A stretch of 64,000 nt of DNA from Christiangramia sp. (GTDB lineage: Bacteria > Bacteroidota > Bacteroidia > Flavobacteriales > Flavobacteriaceae): the NCBI RefSeq assembly GCF_029937855.1, contig NZ_JAPYPC010000006.1, forward strand, positions 62,001-126,000, read 5' to 3'. Made by a program: the position numbers and the translations under genes. The notes under the pieces are model-generated. The model searched no databases. It was not told where the DNA came from and saw only the letters and a program-made list of their open reading frames with translations. Numbering within the stretch: the stretch's first letter is position 1; each line of letters starts with the position of its first letter. This document shows positions 27,358 through 36,270 of this stretch, piece by piece.

Positions 27358-28287
27358 TCATAACTTTGGTTTTAGAATTAATTTATAATTGTTCAGGACC
27401 GTTACTTTTACATTTCGATTCTGTCGTTGGAGTACTTTGGTTACACCACCTATCTGGGGAACGCTTGGGATATTGATATCCTGTATGAGGTCATCCAGGA
27501 CTTCGCTCATTGCTTCCTCCCGAAAACTATTTTCCACATAAATTCCTTCGCTTCCATCCTGAAGATCAAAGGCTTTTAACCTGGTGGAGTGGTGGTCTAT
27601 ATTCTCTATTTCAATAAGCGCGCGATTTGGCTGAAAACTGATGAATCCGAAAATGGGCGTATTCTTAGGAATTATTTTACCGTTAATAGTTGCTGTTTTG
27701 CTTAATCTCATTCGTAGTCGGGAATTTACCTTAACCACCTGATCTCCATCGACCAAGGCGTTTATGATAGCATCTGTATTTTTGATAATTAAATTTTCAT
27801 TCTTAGCTGGAGCTGAAGCGAAGAACAGTTGATGTTCCAGGCCTAATTCTTTAGCTTCCATCTTTTGTCCGGCTTTTATTTCAGCGGAATCTTTTTTCTG
27901 GATCACGGACTCAGCCACTTTCTTTACGCCTATATTTTGATACGTCTTTTCAGAATACTGTATTCTGCCAGCTTTATATATGCTATCCACAATGTGCTCT
28001 TTCTCCTTTTCGGGCAAATCAGGGTCGTAGAAACCGAGGGAGTCTATCAATTTTTCATCATAGATACTAGGTGCATTGGTTTCCCGTACTTCTTTTAGAT
28101 CATTGATGGCATCCAGTTTTGAATCATATTCTTTCTGTTCCTCATCAAGCTCAGGCACCAATGTTTGTTTAAGGATTTCATTTTCGTCTTCATTACCGCC
28201 GATGACCATCAAGGAATAGGAAACAATGAATATCACAACTACCAGAAGCACAGAGGCAAACACGATTTTATTTTTTTCAATTTTCAT
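27358..28287 (-). CDS. traM: conjugative transfer protein TraM
   Basis: A 309-residue protein with one N-terminal transmembrane helix (about 8-29, IVFASVLLVVVIFIVSYSLM), a long charged linker, and a C-terminal beta domain (VDGDQVVKVNSRLRMRLS...PKNTPIFGFISFQPNRALI). This matches Bacteroidetes TraM, the VirB10-like protein spanning the periplasm. The order K, J on one side and N on the other is conserved. A VirB10-type role linking inner and outer membrane complexes is known for the family. Confidence 0.87.
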   Translation of the reverse strand: MKIEKNKIVFASVLLVVVIFIVSYSLMVIGGNEDENEILKQTLVPELDEEQKEYDSKLDAINDLKEVRETNAPSIYDEKLIDSLGFYDPDLPEKEKEHIVDSIYKAGRIQYSEKTYQNIGVKKVAESVIQKKDSAEIKAGQKMEAKELGLEHQLFFASAPAKNENLIIKNTDAIINALVDGDQVVKVNSRLRMRLSKTATINGKIIPKNTPIFGFISFQPNRALIEIENIDHHSTRLKAFDLQDGSEGIYVENSFREEAMSEVLDDLIQDINIPSVPQIGGVTKVLQRQNRNVKVTVLNNYKLILKPKL

Positions 28288-28339
28288 AAGATTGGATTTT
28301 ATGTGCCCACCCGCCTGCCGTCGGGCAGGTTATGGGCTT

Positions 28340-28954
28340 TCAATTTTCAACAGATATTTTCTTTAAAGTGTTTTCAAAATAATCAGTAATAAGCAGCCCG
28401 TGTGGATTGTTAGGGAAATTACGATTGACGCTAATGAGCTTTCCTGTGGAAACCATTTCATAGGTATCTACAATTGACCCACGGTTAATTTCAAAAATGG
28501 TAATTGTTCTAAAGGAGTAAGCTCCATCCTTTTCTTCAAGTTGGGAATTGATACTTAAAACTTTCTGGATCAGCGAATATTGAAGTAATCGATTATAAAC
28601 TCCTTCAGCTTTCTTTTGTCTATAGAGATTGTCCACGGAACTATTGCCAAGCCAAAGAGCCTTTTCCAAGTTCATCTCGTAGTTACTTGCATCGATATTA
28701 TAGAAATACCTATGGAACAATTCTAAATGGGCAAGGGCTTCTACCCTGAAATTTTCTTTCTGGGCTATGAGCTTCAAAGGAATTACGGAACCATCTGTAT
28801 TAATCGCAAATGCGTTGGTCATTGCCTTGTTATTGATGTTGAATACCATCCAAACTGAAAAGAAGCTGGAGAGTGTTGCACAGATAACCACAGCCAAAAC
28901 GATAAATCGGTTGATCCTAAGTACTGCATATATGTTTTTATAAGGTGTTTTCAT
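28340..28954 (-). CDS. traK: conjugative transfer protein TraK
   Basis: A 204-residue bitopic membrane protein starting MKTPYKNIYAVLRINRFIV at 28954. A longer frame from 29095 would add 47 residues inside traJ and is rejected. A single transmembrane helix (about 17-38) precedes a periplasmic domain with a VirB8-like NTF2 fold (IINTDGS-type strand AINTDGSVIPL, ARVEALAHLELFHRYF-like segment). The start overlaps the traJ stop by 4 bases. Confidence 0.87.
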   Translation of the reverse strand: MKTPYKNIYAVLRINRFIVLAVVICATLSSFFSVWMVFNINNKAMTNAFAINTDGSVIPLKLIAQKENFRVEALAHLELFHRYFYNIDASNYEMNLEKALWLGNSSVDNLYRQKKAEGVYNRLLQYSLIQKVLSINSQLEEKDGAYSFRTITIFEINRGSIVDTYEMVSTGKLISVNRNFPNNPHGLLITDYFENTLKKISVEN

Positions 28955-29793
28955 TGTGTAAAAAGTCTTAGTGTAAAAGAAATAGCACGTCGGTAGAGTT
29001 TGAATTTCAGAAATACGATAAACCCCACCGAACCCAGCTGTACAACAGGGGCAAAAAAACCGCTGCCTACATCTGTCCCGAACAGGTTCGTCCAAAAGTT
29101 GGTATTGATTTCCGTATAAATAGCATTAACGAAAATATTCACCAGGAAGAAAGCTGGGACAAGCATATAGACTCCGGCGTATAGCCTAAAAAAATTATAA
29201 GCCATGGATCGGAATTTTTCAAAAACGGCAAGACTGATAACCAATGGAAAGAAGGCTTGCATTATGCCTAAAAGAAAGAAGCGCTCAGCCAGAAATAATG
29301 GGTAAATGAATAGGTCTAAAATCCATAGAATAATACCAATGATAAACGCAAATATTTTAAATCCGTAAAGGGGTGTGACCAGTGCCTCATAAAGCAATGT
29401 CATTGCATTTTTTGCGGCATCCATTAGGTTAACATCTTCTTCAATGGGAATATCCTGCATTTGTAAAGGCAACAGGGCAGGCGCGGTGCCGCGATATTGA
29501 GCTTCTATGGAAACCAGGATACTATCAAAGAAGCCAAGGATTTGTGTGGAGAAAATAACCAAAAGCACTACTGCAAAGTTTTTGGCTAATTCCCCAGGAC
29601 TTAAGCCCCAGGTGTAACCATCCTTATCTGCCACGCCTTCGTTATATTTTTTTAGGATATTGACTAGGAAGAATAACACCGCAAGCGTTTTCATTCCGGC
29701 AATGGTATATTGCGAGAAGCTGCTGTTCTGTATAGTCTGGAAAACCGTATCTATGTATTCCAATCCGATTCCTAAAAGAATTGTCGCGGTCAT
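28951..29793 (-). CDS. traJ: conjugative transfer protein TraJ
   Basis: A 280-residue polytopic membrane protein with about six hydrophobic segments, from VLFFLVNILKKY through FKIFAFIIGIILWILDLFIYPL to GSVGFIVFLKFKL. It matches Bacteroidetes TraJ, the VirB6-like inner-membrane channel component. It overlaps traK by 4 bases and follows traI by 2 bases. Confidence 0.85.
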   Translation of the reverse strand: MTATILLGIGLEYIDTVFQTIQNSSFSQYTIAGMKTLAVLFFLVNILKKYNEGVADKDGYTWGLSPGELAKNFAVVLLVIFSTQILGFFDSILVSIEAQYRGTAPALLPLQMQDIPIEEDVNLMDAAKNAMTLLYEALVTPLYGFKIFAFIIGIILWILDLFIYPLFLAERFFLLGIMQAFFPLVISLAVFEKFRSMAYNFFRLYAGVYMLVPAFFLVNIFVNAIYTEINTNFWTNLFGTDVGSGFFAPVVQLGSVGFIVFLKFKLYRRAISFTLRLFTQ

Positions 29794-29795
29794 TT

Positions 29796-30371
29796 TTAAT
29801 ATGCTGTTTCGCGGTTATTGATTTTATCCTGCATCCTTCGGAAAGAAATAATATCCCGATAGCGCCTTGTTTTTGTAGTGATATTGGAAACCATTTCTCT
29901 GGACTCCAACTCTTTCTGCTTTAATATTTCAGCACGGTCTGCATCACTCATTTTTAGATAGTCACTGGATAGGATCTCGTCTATGAAATCCATTGTGTCC
30001 AATGAATTGTCTACAATAGCACTGAACGATTCTGATATTCTTTGCACTTCCTCTGGTTTGATGTATGGGGAATTAAGGATATCGCGTAAATCGCTTTGCA
30101 TTACAGCAATAAGCCGCTGATTGTTACGACTTATTTCGCGTACTGCTTTTAATTGCCGTACCACATTATTCACTTTTTCCAAACTCTCTTTTTGATCCTT
30201 TAAAAAGTTTACAGTTTTCAGAAGATTAGCGGTTTGTTTTCCAGATTCCAATAGCTGCTTAACCAGACTTACAAAGTTGGTGTTGTCATAGACCGGCATT
30301 CCCTGGGCCACAGCACGGCTAGGGAAAATAAAGGCTAATGCCAGTGTGAGTATTAAAAGTTTTGTTCTCAT
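29796..30371 (-). CDS. traI: conjugative transfer protein TraI (DUF4141-type)
   Basis: A 191-residue secreted protein with signal peptide (ILTLALAFIFPSRAVAQ) and a long helical, coiled-coil-like body (about 30-190, including LLKTVNFLKDQKESLEKVNNV and a C-terminal RRYRDIISFRRMQDKIN). This is the pattern of the TraI/DUF4141 protein of CTnDOT-type elements, a VirB5-like component. It lies 5 bases after traG. Confidence 0.83.
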   Translation of the reverse strand: MRTKLLILTLALAFIFPSRAVAQGMPVYDNTNFVSLVKQLLESGKQTANLLKTVNFLKDQKESLEKVNNVVRQLKAVREISRNNQRLIAVMQSDLRDILNSPYIKPEEVQRISESFSAIVDNSLDTMDFIDEILSSDYLKMSDADRAEILKQKELESREMVSNITTKTRRYRDIISFRRMQDKINNRETAY

Positions 30372-30376
30372 GATTT

Positions 30377-32779
30377 CTAATTTTTAGATGAATATTCCGT
30401 GATTGCTTTTTCCATATTTTGATGTCGCTCATAGAGCTTCATTATAGCGTCGTTTTCTTGTCCGTCTGTGAGATAGGCGGCGTAAACTTCCCTGGGAACT
30501 TCAAGCCGGAAAATGTTACTTTCCTTACCAATCTTGATAAACATTTCTGTGTACTTACGTGCTCCTGTAAGGTTGTTCTTGATGGACTTTAATTGGTTCA
30601 AATCATGGCTTGATAGGTTGAGTCGCCTGACCAATTCTGCATATCCTTTTTCGTTATTCAGGCTATAAATAACCTGTGTATTTTCCAATATGCTGGCGGA
30701 TGTAGAGTTTTGAGGGAGCTGATTGATGGATTGAAGAATAATTCCAATCGCCCCATTCTGTTTCCGAATAGCCTGATAGTAGAATTCCACACTTTCCAGT
30801 ACGTTTTCAAATTTTAGTTGCTTGGCAAATTCGTCGAATAGGATGATCCCTTTTTCAGCACGGTTCTTCCAAATTGTTCGTTGTATAGCTGACTTTATCA
30901 GTTTCAACATTACGGATAGGATTTCCTTATTGTCTTTGACTTCATCCAGTTCAAAAACAATCAATCGTTTGTCTTCAATTTTATAGGTCTGGTCTTCGCT
31001 CACCTCAAAGAGAAAACTATATAAACCATTGCCGACATACTCCGACATGATGTGTAAGAAGTTGGTAATATTAAAGTAGTCAGGATGGATTTTAAGGGTA
31101 TCCAGAAGGTCGTTTTGGTTCCGCTCGATAAAATGATAGAAACCATCCAACGAGTGATCTTCTGAAGTACTATCGTAATAATAGCGTAGTATCTTTTTGA
31201 CCGAAACTGATTGTGCTTTGGTGACTTTCAGATCGGAAGTAAAGAGCTCGAACAGAAACACCGATAGATCTTCCAGCCGTTCCGGTGTCAGGTCATTTGT
31301 ATGGCTGATGTAAAATGGATTAATGCCCAGATTCTTTCCACTTTCATAGCGGAGCACGGTATATTGTCCAGGATAAAGTTTGGCAAATTTGGTATAAGAA
31401 CCTCCCAAATCAATGATGACCAGGCGAACCCCACTTTCAAAGTATTGACGTAGGATGTTATTAGCCAAAAAAGATTTGCCCTCACCTGTTGGTGCAAAAA
31501 TGGCAAAGTTCCGTGCCTTGATACGTTTCTTTTGTTCGTCCCAGACATCTTTAAGAACAGGAATGTTATGTTCCCGGTCGTTAAAGATGATTCCAGTTGA
31601 ATCCGATTTGTAGTTGGTATTATTGATGAAAAGACAAAGCGCGTGTTTTAAATCGGTTACATATAAATCTTCGTTGGAAAAATTAGTCGAAAAGCAACAA
31701 TAACTGTTTAGTATATAATTCTTGCGTTCTTCTCCACGGGGATAGTAGGGGATAATATCAAGTTCTTTAAGCTCCGTTTTTATTTTAGAACCGATTCGAC
31801 TTAGATTTTCAGGTTTCTTGTCCCAGAAAACTATGTTTAAATGGCCACGGATTATCCGGGCATTGTCATCTGCATTGATCTGGTCAAGGATATGCTGGAT
31901 TTTTCCCAGAACCATTTTATTCTGAGAACCGAAATTGGAACTCTTGTTCAATTCCTCGACCTTCTTGTCGAGCAGCTTGCGCCATTTTTGTTTATCGTCC
32001 AGATACAGGATCTGGTTGACAATATGGTTTTCTTTCAGTGTAAGCCCTAAACCATCAATAAACCCCTGATGAAATACAAAATCGTCAGATGTGAATTTCT
32101 CATTGGTTTTGCTACTCTGTACACTTTCGCCAAAGCACAGTTCGCTATTGATGGCCAGGGCATCAAAATAATTTTCTCCAATATTGACGTTTGACTTTTC
32201 TAACAGAATATCGGTATCAAAACCTTCGTTAAAGCCATTGAAATACCCGTTGGTCAGCTCATCGATTCCATTTGCTTCAAGCGGAATAATTTCCATTTTT
32301 CTGCTATTATTGATAAAGGAAACTGAATCACTTACCGACCCTATAAAACTGTTTACATTATCGTCCATTTGCCGTTCAATACCTTTTGTAAGCTTTCGGA
32401 ATGGGTTGACATACTTTGGATTGTTCAAAGTTTTATTTTTCGTCAATATGAAAAATAGACAGCAGCGATGTTTCATATATTTCATTCCCTGGAAATGATC
32501 ATGCGTAGCTTTTTCCAAAAAAGTTTTATTTGGTAGTTTATCGGAAGAATAGGCCTTTTTTAAATAGATGTCCTGTTTGTGAACCACAGTGCCAACTGGA
32601 AGGGATTTTAATGCCTGAAACCAGCTTCCGTGGATTTCTTCAAAATCTTTTTCGGATAGGGAATAGATCTCAGGTAGTATTACTTCATAACATAAGACCA
32701 CATTGCCGTTCGTGGCAAAAATTATATTGTCCTGAATATCTGCAATGGGTCGATATTTTGAAAGATTAATCTTGTCCAT
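30377..32779 (-). CDS. traG: conjugation system ATPase TraG (VirB4-like)
   Basis: An 800-residue ATPase with an N-terminal VirB4-like domain (about 1-400; ISKYRPI-like start NLSKYRPIADIQDNI) and a C-terminal RecA-like motor. Walker A is APTGEGKSF near residue 430, LVIIDLGGSYTKF follows it, and the Walker B is KGIILFDEFAK near 645. VirB4 ATPases power assembly of the pilus and substrate transfer. It overlaps traF by 14 bases and is the best marker that this is a self-transmissible element. Confidence 0.95.
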   Translation of the reverse strand: MDKINLSKYRPIADIQDNIIFATNGNVVLCYEVILPEIYSLSEKDFEEIHGSWFQALKSLPVGTVVHKQDIYLKKAYSSDKLPNKTFLEKATHDHFQGMKYMKHRCCLFFILTKNKTLNNPKYVNPFRKLTKGIERQMDDNVNSFIGSVSDSVSFINNSRKMEIIPLEANGIDELTNGYFNGFNEGFDTDILLEKSNVNIGENYFDALAINSELCFGESVQSSKTNEKFTSDDFVFHQGFIDGLGLTLKENHIVNQILYLDDKQKWRKLLDKKVEELNKSSNFGSQNKMVLGKIQHILDQINADDNARIIRGHLNIVFWDKKPENLSRIGSKIKTELKELDIIPYYPRGEERKNYILNSYCCFSTNFSNEDLYVTDLKHALCLFINNTNYKSDSTGIIFNDREHNIPVLKDVWDEQKKRIKARNFAIFAPTGEGKSFLANNILRQYFESGVRLVIIDLGGSYTKFAKLYPGQYTVLRYESGKNLGINPFYISHTNDLTPERLEDLSVFLFELFTSDLKVTKAQSVSVKKILRYYYDSTSEDHSLDGFYHFIERNQNDLLDTLKIHPDYFNITNFLHIMSEYVGNGLYSFLFEVSEDQTYKIEDKRLIVFELDEVKDNKEILSVMLKLIKSAIQRTIWKNRAEKGIILFDEFAKQLKFENVLESVEFYYQAIRKQNGAIGIILQSINQLPQNSTSASILENTQVIYSLNNEKGYAELVRRLNLSSHDLNQLKSIKNNLTGARKYTEMFIKIGKESNIFRLEVPREVYAAYLTDGQENDAIMKLYERHQNMEKAITEYSSKN

Positions 32780-33050
32780 AATAAAAGCCTGAGTTTTGTT
32801 TGTTGCTGATAATTTTTGGAAAAGCTTTTGCCGTTTGTAAGAATTGTGGATTGTTGGTTATCCGAGTCAATGATATATAGACTGCTGTATTAAATACCAT
32901 TGCAGTAATAATTATCCTAAAACTGAAAGAGAAGATGATGACCAGGAGCGAAGCGATAATGGAAATCATCATCAATGCGAACAGGGAAATAGGTAATCCA
33001 AAAATGACCGCCCGTTTCCTGATGTTTTTATAGACCTCAAATTTTTTCAT
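32766..33050 (-). CDS. traF: conjugative transfer protein TraF (DUF4133)
   Basis: A 94-residue inner-membrane protein with two adjacent transmembrane helices (about 17-60, ISLFALMMISIIASLLVIIF and the next one). It matches the DUF4133/TraF family, VirB3-like. It overlaps both neighbours, traE by one base and traG by 14, showing tight coupling. Confidence 0.87.
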   Translation of the reverse strand: MKKFEVYKNIRKRAVIFGLPISLFALMMISIIASLLVIIFSFSFRIIITAMVFNTAVYISLTRITNNPQFLQTAKAFPKIISNKQNSGFYYGQD

Positions 33051-33337
33051 TATACAACGATTGAGATTAGATAGGTAAAGATTCCTACAACTGCGCCTGC
33101 AATAAGCACAAAGACCAGTATTCGGGTGATCCCTTTTTTGAGGTCTGCATTCTCTCCAAAGAAATGTCCTGCATTAAAAAGGAAACCAATGAGGAAAATA
33201 ACCCCTAGAATAATTGGGAAAATGGTTCGAATGGTATTGGACACATCATCAACAGAATCTTCGATGCCTCCAATTTGAGCGAAAAGTGACGAGGAGAGCA
33301 ACGAAAGAAAAGTTACTAGGTAGATTGATTTTTTCAT
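33050..33337 (-). CDS. traE: conjugative transfer protein TraE (DUF4134)
   Basis: A 95-residue protein with a signal peptide (MKKSIYLVTFLSLLSSSLFAQ) and two transmembrane helices (about 38-58 and 70-93), matching the DUF4134/TraE family, a VirB2-like pilin. It is the first gene of the tra operon E-F-G-I-J-K-M-N, so its promoter lies in the 33338-33490 gap. Confidence 0.87.
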   Translation of the reverse strand: MKKSIYLVTFLSLLSSSLFAQIGGIEDSVDDVSNTIRTIFPIILGVIFLIGFLFNAGHFFGENADLKKGITRILVFVLIAGAVVGIFTYLISIVV

Positions 33338-33386
33338 AACTGAAAATTTTAAATTTTTGATTCATTTTCGTTATAAGAAAAGTACA

Positions 33387-33394
33387 TATATTTG
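33387..33394 (+). promoter_or_regulatory. possible -7 element for the amidase gene
   Basis: TATATTTG fits the Bacteroidetes -7 consensus TAnnTTTG exactly, 133 bases before the amidase ATG. No convincing -33 TTG was seen, so it may be chance in AT-rich DNA. Confidence 0.3.
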
Positions 33395-33526
33395 TTTTTA
33401 AATAACTGATAATCAAATAATTGTGAATAAAATATTATTTAAATTCAAATAAATTCGGATGGTGTTATTTGACATTAAATTCTATGAAATTTGGATAGTA
33501 AGTTGTTGATAACCCGAAAAGTAAAA

Positions 33527-34171
33527 ATGAAGGAAGTGCTCAAAAACGTCAGTTTTATAATTTTGCTCTTAAAAATGTGTTTCATTTTTGGGCAGGAAAT
33601 ACCGAATCAAAAAATAATAGTTATTGATCCGGGACACGGTGGAAAAGATTCTGGTGCAATTGGTGTAAATGGCATCCAAGAAAAGGATGTTGTTTTGAAT
33701 ATTGCCAATGCTATTTTGAAGCTAAATAATGAATTAGATAAACCTTTGGATATTTACTTAACCAGGTACACAGATACACTAATTTCTTTATCGGATAGGA
33801 CGAAGTTGGCCAAAGCTTTAAAAGCTGATATGTTTCTGTCCTTGCATTGTAATCATTCCGGTAATTCAGATGTCCGAGGTATTGAAGTATATGTGGCTAA
33901 CGCTGAATCAAATTATTCACAGGAATCCATCTGGCTGGCTTTTCAATTACAGACTACATTAAAAAATCAATTAGGATTTGAAAGCAGAGGTGTGAAGTTT
34001 GCCAATTTTCAGGTTTTAAGAGAAACGGTTGAATATTGTTCAGCGCTTTTAATTGAATTTGGTTTTCTTTCCAATGTTGATGAGGCAGTCTATTTTTCTG
34101 AAAGTTCAAATTTCACATTTACTGCACTAAATATTTTGAAAGGAATTAATAACTACCTAAAAAAAATATGA
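33527..34171 (+). CDS. N-acetylmuramoyl-L-alanine amidase
   Basis: A 214-residue Amidase_3-type enzyme starting MKEVLKNVSF at 33527; a TTG-initiated extension to 33491 is rejected. A signal peptide (IILLLKMCFIFGQ) is followed by the zinc site: VIDPGHGGKDSG (first His), the Glu of GIQEKDVVL, the second His in MFLSLHCNHSG, and the catalytic Glu in LLIEFGFLSN. It cuts the amide bond between muramic acid and the stem peptide in the periplasm. Next to the tra operon it probably opens peptidoglycan for the conjugation channel. Confidence 0.9.
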   Translation: MKEVLKNVSFIILLLKMCFIFGQEIPNQKIIVIDPGHGGKDSGAIGVNGIQEKDVVLNIANAILKLNNELDKPLDIYLTRYTDTLISLSDRTKLAKALKADMFLSLHCNHSGNSDVRGIEVYVANAESNYSQESIWLAFQLQTTLKNQLGFESRGVKFANFQVLRETVEYCSALLIEFGFLSNVDEAVYFSESSNFTFTALNILKGINNYLKKI

Positions 34172-34260
34172 TGAAAGAGGCATTCTTAAAAGTTGTATTA
34201 AGTATTCGGGACCTATGTAAGGAGTTTTTTGTTGAGTTATTTTCATTACTAAGGTCTTAA
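34168..34260 (+). CDS. possible 30-residue peptide downstream of amidase
   Basis: An ATG overlapping the amidase stop (ATGA) opens a 30-codon frame, MMKEAFLKVVLSIRDLCKEF and ten more residues. It is an amphipathic, mostly hydrophobic helix. The coupled start and compact size make it a plausible small membrane peptide of the element; no family is recognised. Confidence 0.35.
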   Translation: MMKEAFLKVVLSIRDLCKEFFVELFSLLRS

Positions 34261-34270
34261 GAAGCTCACT

Positions 34271-34933
34271 TTATTTTCGTTTATCCCGAGCATCCTTATC
34301 AAAAGAGATTAAATTAAATAGTTCTCTCATCCTGCTGCGCACACGATCACCATAGCGCTCTTCCAACTTTTCTGCACCTAAATTTGTGGTCGCATGAGTA
34401 ATGATTTTATATTTAGTTTGTAAATACAATTCATAACGTGACAAAAGAACCTCTCCCATCACGTTCAAATCTTTTCCGTAGAATCGTCCATCCGGTTCTA
34501 CGCCAAGGTCATCAAAACAGAAAGATTTTGTGTTTCCGTAATCTTCAATGGTTTTAAAACCTAAATGGTTGAAGCTAAAAATTACATTGCGACAAGGGAT
34601 CATCTCATAAGGCTTTTGCAATGGAACAATATATTTCAATAATTTCATGAGGCTGGTTTTGCCACATCCCACCGGACCGGATAATAGAATTCCTTTGTGA
34701 ATATCAATATCATATTTTTTACAGATATCATGATCCTTAATGAAATAGGAGCAGAGTTTTAGTAATATATTTTTATCTTCTTCATAGATTTTAAATTTTT
34801 CCCCAAAAAGCAACTTTCCCTTTGCATTCAGGTAAATCAGTATTCTTGGAAAATCGTAAAGCACAGATTTTCCATCAAACTTACCGAGCGAATATTCCAC
34901 GCCGCCTTCGTTTATTTTAGAGGGGTTCTCCAT
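34271..34933 (-). CDS. DnaC/IstB-like ATPase
   Basis: A 220-residue P-loop ATPase: GILLSGPVGCGKTSLMKLL (Walker A about residues 65-73), Walker B SFCFDDLGVE, a sensor region KIITHATTNL and an arginine-rich end ERYGDRVRSRMRELFNLI. It resembles DnaC/IstB-type helicase loaders. Paired with the upstream helical protein (overlap 17 bases) it probably supports replication of the excised circular element. The C-terminus is short for a DnaC. Confidence 0.78.
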   Translation of the reverse strand: MENPSKINEGGVEYSLGKFDGKSVLYDFPRILIYLNAKGKLLFGEKFKIYEEDKNILLKLCSYFIKDHDICKKYDIDIHKGILLSGPVGCGKTSLMKLLKYIVPLQKPYEMIPCRNVIFSFNHLGFKTIEDYGNTKSFCFDDLGVEPDGRFYGKDLNVMGEVLLSRYELYLQTKYKIITHATTNLGAEKLEERYGDRVRSRMRELFNLISFDKDARDKRK

Positions 34934-35669
34934 AATCTTCAGTTTTAGGTGTTCTTAAGTAGTCCCATTTTTGGGACGCTCGTTTTATGTTTGGTTTGAT
35001 TTCTTTAGCAAATAATTCTGTTCGGTCCATCCAGTCCATGGCCAACGCACGCCAATCTCGAACTTCTTCCCCATCGCTAGTTTTCCAATTCTTAGCTTGG
35101 TAGTGATCAAAGAATTTTTTTCCTTCATCAGCATCAAAACTTTTTTCTTTAAAAAAAATAATAACGGCCTGCCTGCCCTTTGGCTGTTTATTAATGTTTA
35201 CTTGTTTAGTATTGTTTATATTAGATACCAGTGCTTGTCCACTCACGGGACGGTTCGGGCCCACTACCTGTCCATTAATGGGATTGTGCTGGTTCAGTAC
35301 TGGTTCACAAATGGGACGGTACTGTTCCGCCACCTGTTCTAATATGGGATCGTACTGTCCCATAACAGGTTCATCACTTGTCCCTATAATGGCCATCTTG
35401 ATCTTACTTCCTTTAAAGGGATTGTTGGAGGGAAAATAGAAGAGATAGTTCCAGGAATGTAGATTAGTAATACATCTATGATAGGTAGTTTTGGATCCTA
35501 TTTTAGCCACACGCATGAGTTCTCTACGATTTACATAGAATTCATCTGCAAAGCGACTGCTGTTCCATTCCTGAAACAAGGCCATATACAGGCTAATATG
35601 GGTGGGATTCAGGCGGTCATCAAAATAAAACGTTGAAAAAGCCGCGTTAAGTAGCTTAATATAATTCAT
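34917..35669 (-). CDS. replication-initiation-type winged-helix protein
   Basis: A 250-residue protein. The N-terminal half (about 1-95) is a winged helix (THISLYMALFQEWNSSRFADEF, VNRRELMRVAKIGSKTTYHR), like DnaD/replication initiator-type proteins of Bacteroidetes elements. A low-complexity linker (about 100-150) contains repeating PV.GQ / RPI units. The C-terminal segment FFDHYQAKNWKTSDGEEVRDWRALAMDWM is typical of these proteins. Partner of the DnaC-like ATPase. Confidence 0.72.
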   Translation of the reverse strand: MNYIKLLNAAFSTFYFDDRLNPTHISLYMALFQEWNSSRFADEFYVNRRELMRVAKIGSKTTYHRCITNLHSWNYLFYFPSNNPFKGSKIKMAIIGTSDEPVMGQYDPILEQVAEQYRPICEPVLNQHNPINGQVVGPNRPVSGQALVSNINNTKQVNINKQPKGRQAVIIFFKEKSFDADEGKKFFDHYQAKNWKTSDGEEVRDWRALAMDWMDRTELFAKEIKPNIKRASQKWDYLRTPKTEDYGEPL

Positions 35670-35672
35670 AGC

Positions 35673-35957
35673 TTATAAGTCAAAATTATGATGCACCTTA
35701 TTTTCGGCCATAAGCTTTTGAATTTCTTCAATATCGTAATAGATGATTCCTCCTACTTTGGAGTATGGCAAGGTTCCGTTGATACGTAGGTTTTGAAGAG
35801 TGCCTGGACTTATCTGTAGGAGGGCCATAACTTCAGAAGATTTTAAATATTTTTTGAGGGTCCCCTCAGCTTTCTTGGTTAGGAGTTCTTTTATCTCATC
35901 AAGCAATTCAAGCTTGAATTCCCTGAGATCATCGGTGGTAATAATACTTGTTGGCAT
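35673..35957 (-). CDS. helix-turn-helix (MerR/excisionase-type) protein
   Basis: A 94-residue protein with a DNA-binding domain of the excisionase/HTH_17 type: YLKSSEVMALLQISPGTLQNLRINGTLPYSKVGG followed by YYDIEEIQKLM. In Bacteroidetes ICEs such proteins act as recombination directionality factors or regulators of the adjacent replication operon. It lies 3 bases before the replication gene on the same strand and is probably first in that operon. Confidence 0.82.
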   Translation of the reverse strand: MPTSIITTDDLREFKLELLDEIKELLTKKAEGTLKKYLKSSEVMALLQISPGTLQNLRINGTLPYSKVGGIIYYDIEEIQKLMAENKVHHNFDL

Positions 35958-36028
35958 AATAGAATGATTTTTTAAATTAAGGGACTACCAAAAGGTTAAA
36001 CTTTTTAATTGACAGCCCCTGCATTGAT

Positions 36029-36246
36029 TTGACTTTCATTCTACAAATTTGATTAGGATTATTGGGTTTTCTTCCCCAGTACGACCATAGTAGGGTCAAA
36101 ATTTAACATATTGAAATTTACTCTAATTTGTACTGTTTTGGGGTCATGTCTGATCTTTTTAATTATAAATAGAAACAAATTCTATAAAAATTTTGCACTA
36201 GGTTTAATTACCATAGGTCTATCATAGTAGGGTCTTTTTTTAACAT
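36029..36246. repeat. two composite direct repeats upstream of the HTH/replication operon
   Basis: CATAGTAGGGTC followed after exactly 4 bases by TTTAACAT occurs at 36086-36109 and again at 36223-36246. The first copy extends leftward to GACC (36083-36086), making a GACC-N7-GGTC dyad. A related ACCATAGGTC lies at 36210-36219. A TTGACTTTCA decamer is at 36029-36038. The 35958-36270 gap has no other coding content. These may be iterons or regulator sites. Confidence 0.55.
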
Positions 36247-36270
36247 TAAAAGGGGATAGATGTAAGAGGC

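Noticed and set aside
28955-29095. Extended start of TraK
   Set aside because: The extra 47 residues lie inside traJ and are unlike TraK. The ATG at 28954 gives the expected membrane-anchored start and a 4-base overlap.
35097-35439. Two plus-strand frames opposite the replication gene
   Set aside because: They arise from the repetitive linker of the minus-strand replication protein and have no domain features.
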